Assembly: GCF_900108065.1 (NCBI RefSeq)
Contig: NZ_FNVQ01000003.1
Coordinates: forward strand, 1-64,000
DNA from: Marinobacterium lutimaris
Lineage (GTDB): Bacteria > Pseudomonadota > Gammaproteobacteria > Pseudomonadales > Balneatricaceae
Reading direction: 5' to 3'
Length of the DNA: 64,000 nucleotides
Shown here: positions 60,838 to 64,000 of the stretch, piece after piece
How the letters are laid out: each line of letters opens with the position of its first letter
How positions within the stretch are numbered: position 1 is the first letter of the stretch
Program-made: the position numbers and the translations under genes
The notes under the pieces: model-generated
Database searches by the model: none
What the model was told of the DNA's origin: nothing
Seen by the model: only the letters and a program-made list of their open reading frames with translations

Positions 60838-62166
60838 TCAGCGGTACAGCAACTCTGGGAGGAACAGAGAGATCGGCACGGCAAACACGATAAGCGCCAG
60901 GCGAACGATGTCTGCGCACCAGAAAGGAGTCACCCCCTTGAAGATAGTGCCGGTCTTCACATCACGCAGCACCGCACTGAGAACGAAGACGTTCATCCCC
61001 ACCGGCGGAGTGATCAGACTGATCTCGGTGACAACCACCACCACGATACCGAACCAGACCAGATCAAAGCCCAGGCTCTGCACCAACGGATAGAACACCG
61101 GCACCGTCAGCAGCATCATCGACAGACTTTCGAACACCATCCCCAGCACAATATAGATACCCAGTATCGCCAGGATCACCACGATCGGCGATACATCGAG
61201 CCCGGTCACGAAGTTCAGCAGCGCATCCGGCAGACCCGCGCGGTTGATGAAGTCGGAGAAGATCAGCGCACCGATCAGCACGGCAAACAGCATCGCCGAG
61301 GTGCGAACCGTATCGGTCAGGGTGTCGAAAAGGCCGGCCAGCGTCAGGGAACGGCGTGCCAGCGCGATCAGAAAGGCACCACCGGCGCCGATGCCGGCCG
61401 CTTCCGTCGGCGTGAAGATCCCCATGTAGATGCCGCCCATCACCACGGTGAACAGCAGCAGCACACCCCAAACGCCCTTCAGCGCCTGGATTCGCTCGGG
61501 CCAGGACATTTTCTCCCCTGCCGGGCCGTGGCTCGGGTTACGCATCACCACGTAGCGCACAGCAGCCAGGTAGAGCAGTATGCCAAGCAGCCCGGGCAAA
61601 AAGCCGGCAGCGAACAGCTCGCGAATACTGGTTTCGGTCAGCAGACCATAGATCACCAGAATGACGCTGGGCGGAATCAGGATACCCAGGGTACCGCCGG
61701 CCGCAATCGAGGCGGTGGCCAGGGCATCGGAATAACCGTATTTACGCATCGGCGGCATCGCCACCTTCGCCATGGTGGCAGAGGTGGCCAGGCTGGAGCC
61801 GCAGATAGCGGAGAAACCACCGCAGGCCACCACGGTCGCCATCGACAGGCCACCCTTGCGGTGGCCGAGAAAGGCGTTGGATACGTGATAGAGCTCATGG
61901 GACAGGCCTGAACGTGTCACCAGGTTACCCATCAGGATAAACAGCGGAATCACCGACAGGCTGTATTCCTGCACGGTATCGATGACGCGGTAGGAGGCCA
62001 TCGACAGAACACCGTTCCAGCGAAAATCGGTCAGATTACCCAGTTCCAGCCCCTGCAGCGCAGCGAAGCCGAAAAAGCCGACCAGCCCCATACCGAAGGC
62101 GATGGGCATCCTGACGATGATGATAAGAAAAAGAAGTACGGCGAAGCCGATCAATACGACAGACAT
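60838..62166 (-). CDS. dctM: TRAP transporter 3, large permease subunit
   Basis: The 442-residue DctM protein has about twelve membrane helices with the motifs IVRMPIAFGMGLVG, VACGGFSAICGSSLATSATM, AAGGTLGILIPPSVIL and TPPVGMNVFV. AAAGGT precedes the ATG. It is the last gene of a dctPQM operon that, unlike TRAP1 and TRAP2, shows no ATACA-N4-TGTAT site upstream. Confidence 0.93.
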   Translation of the reverse strand: MSVVLIGFAVLLFLIIIVRMPIAFGMGLVGFFGFAALQGLELGNLTDFRWNGVLSMASYRVIDTVQEYSLSVIPLFILMGNLVTRSGLSHELYHVSNAFLGHRKGGLSMATVVACGGFSAICGSSLATSATMAKVAMPPMRKYGYSDALATASIAAGGTLGILIPPSVILVIYGLLTETSIRELFAAGFLPGLLGILLYLAAVRYVVMRNPSHGPAGEKMSWPERIQALKGVWGVLLLFTVVMGGIYMGIFTPTEAAGIGAGGAFLIALARRSLTLAGLFDTLTDTVRTSAMLFAVLIGALIFSDFINRAGLPDALLNFVTGLDVSPIVVILAILGIYIVLGMVFESLSMMLLTVPVFYPLVQSLGFDLVWFGIVVVVVTEISLITPPVGMNVFVLSAVLRDVKTGTIFKGVTPFWCADIVRLALIVFAVPISLFLPELLYR

Positions 62167-62191
62167 AGTCAGCTACCTTTAAGGCTTCGAG

Positions 62192-62707
62192 TTATTTGGC
62201 AGTGTTAGCAAAGATGCGATAGATCCCGTAGCTGATCATGCCCAGGGCCGTGAACCAGCTCATCACCGCAATGTATTCGACGATGTAGCCCGTGGGTATG
62301 CCGAGATACTCGGTCACAACGCCACGTCGCAGCGAACGCTCCGCCAACTCGAAGATGCGCACACCGAGAAAGTACATGGAGCTGGAGATCACCAGTGCCG
62401 CGAACAGCGCGAGGGCTTTTACCATCCTGCCGCCGATCACCCGGTCGAAGATATCGACCACCACATGGCCACCACGCCAGGTCACGATCGGCATCGCAGC
62501 AAACAGCATGATGGCCAGACCGATCTCGGTCAGCTCGGTGGCGCCATCGAGAGAGTTTGAGAACAGATAGCGACCCGCCACATCGACACAGGTGATCGCC
62601 ATCAGCAGAAACAGCACAACCGCGGCAACCAGTTCGAGGGCGAAGGCCAGCCATTTGACCGGCCCCACCTCTTCGTAGCGGCTGTTAACCCAGCTAGCCA
62701 GAGACAT
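62192..62707 (-). CDS. dctQ: TRAP transporter 3, small membrane subunit
   Basis: The 171-residue DctQ protein has four hydrophobic helices, with VDVAGRYLFSNSLDGATELTEIG and a WRGGHVVVDIFDR motif. The ATG at 62707 has GAGGGGGTGAAT upstream. A longer frame to 62758 overlaps dctP and is not supported. Confidence 0.92.
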   Translation of the reverse strand: MSLASWVNSRYEEVGPVKWLAFALELVAAVVLFLLMAITCVDVAGRYLFSNSLDGATELTEIGLAIMLFAAMPIVTWRGGHVVVDIFDRVIGGRMVKALALFAALVISSSMYFLGVRIFELAERSLRRGVVTEYLGIPTGYIVEYIAVMSWFTALGMISYGIYRIFANTAK

Positions 62708-62721
62708 ATTCACCCCCTCGA

Positions 62722-63759
62722 CTACTTGGCGTTTTCGTAATCGCGCGCGTTCTTCCACAGGTAATCGATCGCTTCCTGCGCATCGACACCGCGGTCCGCC
62801 ACACTCTCAACCCACTCTTGCTTCATCCCCTTGATCATGGAGAAGAACTCCTGACTCATCGGGTCGCTCTCTTTCAGCTCGATCAGGTTGACGCCGTTCT
62901 CCTGGGCCACCTTGTAGCCTGCGGCATCGATGCCATCCCAGGCCTTACCGGCCATCTGTGACAGTTTTTCACCAGAGACACTGAGGATCGCATCACGATC
63001 TTTCGGATCGAGCTCTTCGAGGAAGTAAGGGTCGATAAAGATGGAGAAGCTGCCCAGGTACATGCCGCCCGGAATCATGGTCACGTTAGGGGCCACCTCG
63101 CTCAGACGCAGCGCTTTCTGCTCACCCATCGGCATAAACACGCCATCGATCACGCCCTGCTGCAGCATCTCGTAAACCTTCGGTGCGGGAGCCGCCACCG
63201 GAGTGATCCCCATGCGCTCGCCGAGGGCGCTTTGCACCCCACCGCCGATACGGATCTTCTTGCCCTTGATCTGATCCCAGGAGGTGATCGGCTCTTTGGA
63301 GTGGATATAACCTGGGCCATGGGTAAACATGCCGATCACCTTGAGGCCGGCAAACTCATCCGCCTGCTCAAAGTACTTTTCATAGGTGCGCCAGAGCGCT
63401 ACGGATGCGGCCTCCGCACTGACACCGAGGCCCGGCTGCTCAACCGCCTGAGGCAGTTCGAAACGACCCGGTACATAGCCGTGGTAGCTGAAACTGGCGT
63501 TGATAACGCCATCTTCAACCAGCTGGAACAGGGTTTTCGGGTGACCGAGCCCCTCTTCCACCTCAACACGCACGCGCCCTTCGGTTGCTTCCTCAACCCA
63601 CTTGGCCCAGGTAGGCCATACCGTTTCGTTCTGGGGGTTAGTCGGCGGCAGCCAGGTGCCAACACGCAGCACCGTCTCCGACCAGGCGCTGGATGACAGG
63701 GTCAACGCTCCCACCGCGAGAGCCATTTTCACTTTGGACAACATATTTTTATTGTTCAT
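62722..63759 (-). CDS. dctP: TRAP transporter 3, periplasmic solute-binding protein
   Basis: The 345-residue protein has a signal peptide (MLSKVKMALAVGALTLSSSAWS region) and a DctP fold: LRVGTWLPPTNPQNE, INASFSYHGYVPGRFELPQ, the Arg-containing IKGKKIRIGGGV and IPGGMYLGSFSIFIDPYFL. GGTG lies seven bases before the ATG. It begins a dctPQM unit whose substrate is unknown. The nearest upstream gene (63853) runs in the same direction and may belong to the operon. Confidence 0.93.
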   Translation of the reverse strand: MNNKNMLSKVKMALAVGALTLSSSAWSETVLRVGTWLPPTNPQNETVWPTWAKWVEEATEGRVRVEVEEGLGHPKTLFQLVEDGVINASFSYHGYVPGRFELPQAVEQPGLGVSAEAASVALWRTYEKYFEQADEFAGLKVIGMFTHGPGYIHSKEPITSWDQIKGKKIRIGGGVQSALGERMGITPVAAPAPKVYEMLQQGVIDGVFMPMGEQKALRLSEVAPNVTMIPGGMYLGSFSIFIDPYFLEELDPKDRDAILSVSGEKLSQMAGKAWDGIDAAGYKVAQENGVNLIELKESDPMSQEFFSMIKGMKQEWVESVADRGVDAQEAIDYLWKNARDYENAK

Positions 63760-63793
63760 GTTCGCACCTTTCTCCTGAGCGGAGTTATTTTTA

Positions 63794-63805
63794 TTAATAT
63801 ATTAA
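63794..63805. promoter_or_regulatory. 12-bp palindrome upstream of TRAP3
   Basis: TTAATATATTAA is a perfect palindrome 35 bases before dctP3, in an AT-rich gap of 93 bases. It may be a promoter element or operator; being wholly A and T, it may also be chance. Confidence 0.25.
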
Positions 63806-63852
63806 CTATTTGATTATTATAATTTCCCTGCAGGCAGACTGGCCGCCTACAG

Positions 63853-63999
63853 CTAATCCTTCACAAACAAAGGATGGATATTGTTTTTGTTGAACTTGAG
63901 TACCGGGTCCAGCTCGGTCATCTCAAAGGAGAGCTGGCAGTAGCTGTTGTCGGTGATCGGCGTCATCCAGTCACAGAGGATCTCAAACACCCGTGCGGC
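63853..63999 (-). CDS. C-terminal end of an unidentified protein (partial)
   Basis: On the minus strand a frame is open from the window edge to a TAG at 63853-63855, giving the last 48 residues, which end NNIHPLFVKD. No stop codon interrupts it, and codon use resembles the neighbouring genes. The fragment includes VFEILCDWMTPITDNSYCQL and shows no motif I can assign. It lies 93 bases upstream of dctP3 on the same strand. Confidence 0.55.
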   Translation of the reverse strand, partial: AARVFEILCDWMTPITDNSYCQLSFEMTELDPVLKFNKNNIHPLFVKD

Positions 64000-64000
64000 C

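Overview
The window looks like chromosomal DNA of a heterotrophic, probably marine gammaproteobacterium, most likely an Oceanospirillales-type organism (Marinobacterium or Neptunomonas-like). This is an inference from family content: three complete TRAP transporters, a DcaP-like porin, an NAD-dependent tungsten/molybdenum formate dehydrogenase, a molybdenum storage protein and a large aromatic meta-cleavage operon. No rRNA, tRNA, insertion sequence or CRISPR array was seen. Genes are dense and well ordered with good ribosome binding sites; most of the DNA is GC-rich (high fifties to sixties per cent in hand-counted lines), with AT-rich regulatory gaps.

Layout. 1-7.4 kb: the end of an electron-transfer-flavoprotein ubiquinone oxidoreductase, an AraC regulator, a DcaP-like porin, a gamma-glutamylcyclotransferase-like protein, an SLC13-type and an NCS1-type transporter. 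8.0-11.8 kb: mosB-mosA (molybdenum storage protein) and an ATM1-type ABC exporter. 12.7-18.8 kb: operon of TRAP transporter 1, a MarR regulator, an acyl-CoA ligase and a GST. 18.9-24.4 kb: a DUF2889-like gene, a TetR regulator, and TRAP transporter 2 with an AraC regulator. 24.7-36.3 kb: a 13-gene minus-strand catabolic operon. 36.5-40 kb: two alpha/beta hydrolases (one with the full fluoroacetate-dehalogenase residue set), a small membrane protein and a TPR protein. 40.3-45.6 kb: an amidohydrolase broken by an amber codon and a lone phospholipase-D/SNF2 helicase gene. 45.7-53 kb: fdsGBA-fdhD-fdsD with a divergent ModE-like regulator. 53-60.4 kb: housekeeping and stress genes, a CPA1 antiporter with a cyclic-nucleotide domain, and a membrane diguanylate cyclase. 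60.8-64 kb: TRAP transporter 3 and the end of an unidentified gene.

How it works together. The catabolic operon encodes a full route from an aromatic compound to central metabolites. A three-component Rieske dioxygenase (alpha, beta, ferredoxin, reductase) and a diol dehydrogenase make a catechol. A class III (LigAB-type) extradiol dioxygenase opens the ring, a C-C hydrolase splits the product, and a hydratase, aldolase and acylating acetaldehyde dehydrogenase yield pyruvate and acetyl-CoA. A feruloyl-CoA-synthetase-like ligase and a nitronate-monooxygenase-like flavoprotein are embedded in it. TRAP transporters 1 and 2 probably import the substrate or related acids.

The most interesting signal is a shared palindrome, ATACA-N4-TGTAT. 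It occurs perfectly upstream of TRAP operon 1 (12667), TRAP operon 2 (24464) and the catabolic operon (36285), and with one mismatch upstream of the TetR gene (19710) and of the dienelactone-hydrolase-like gene (36528). This suggests one local regulon tying these units together.
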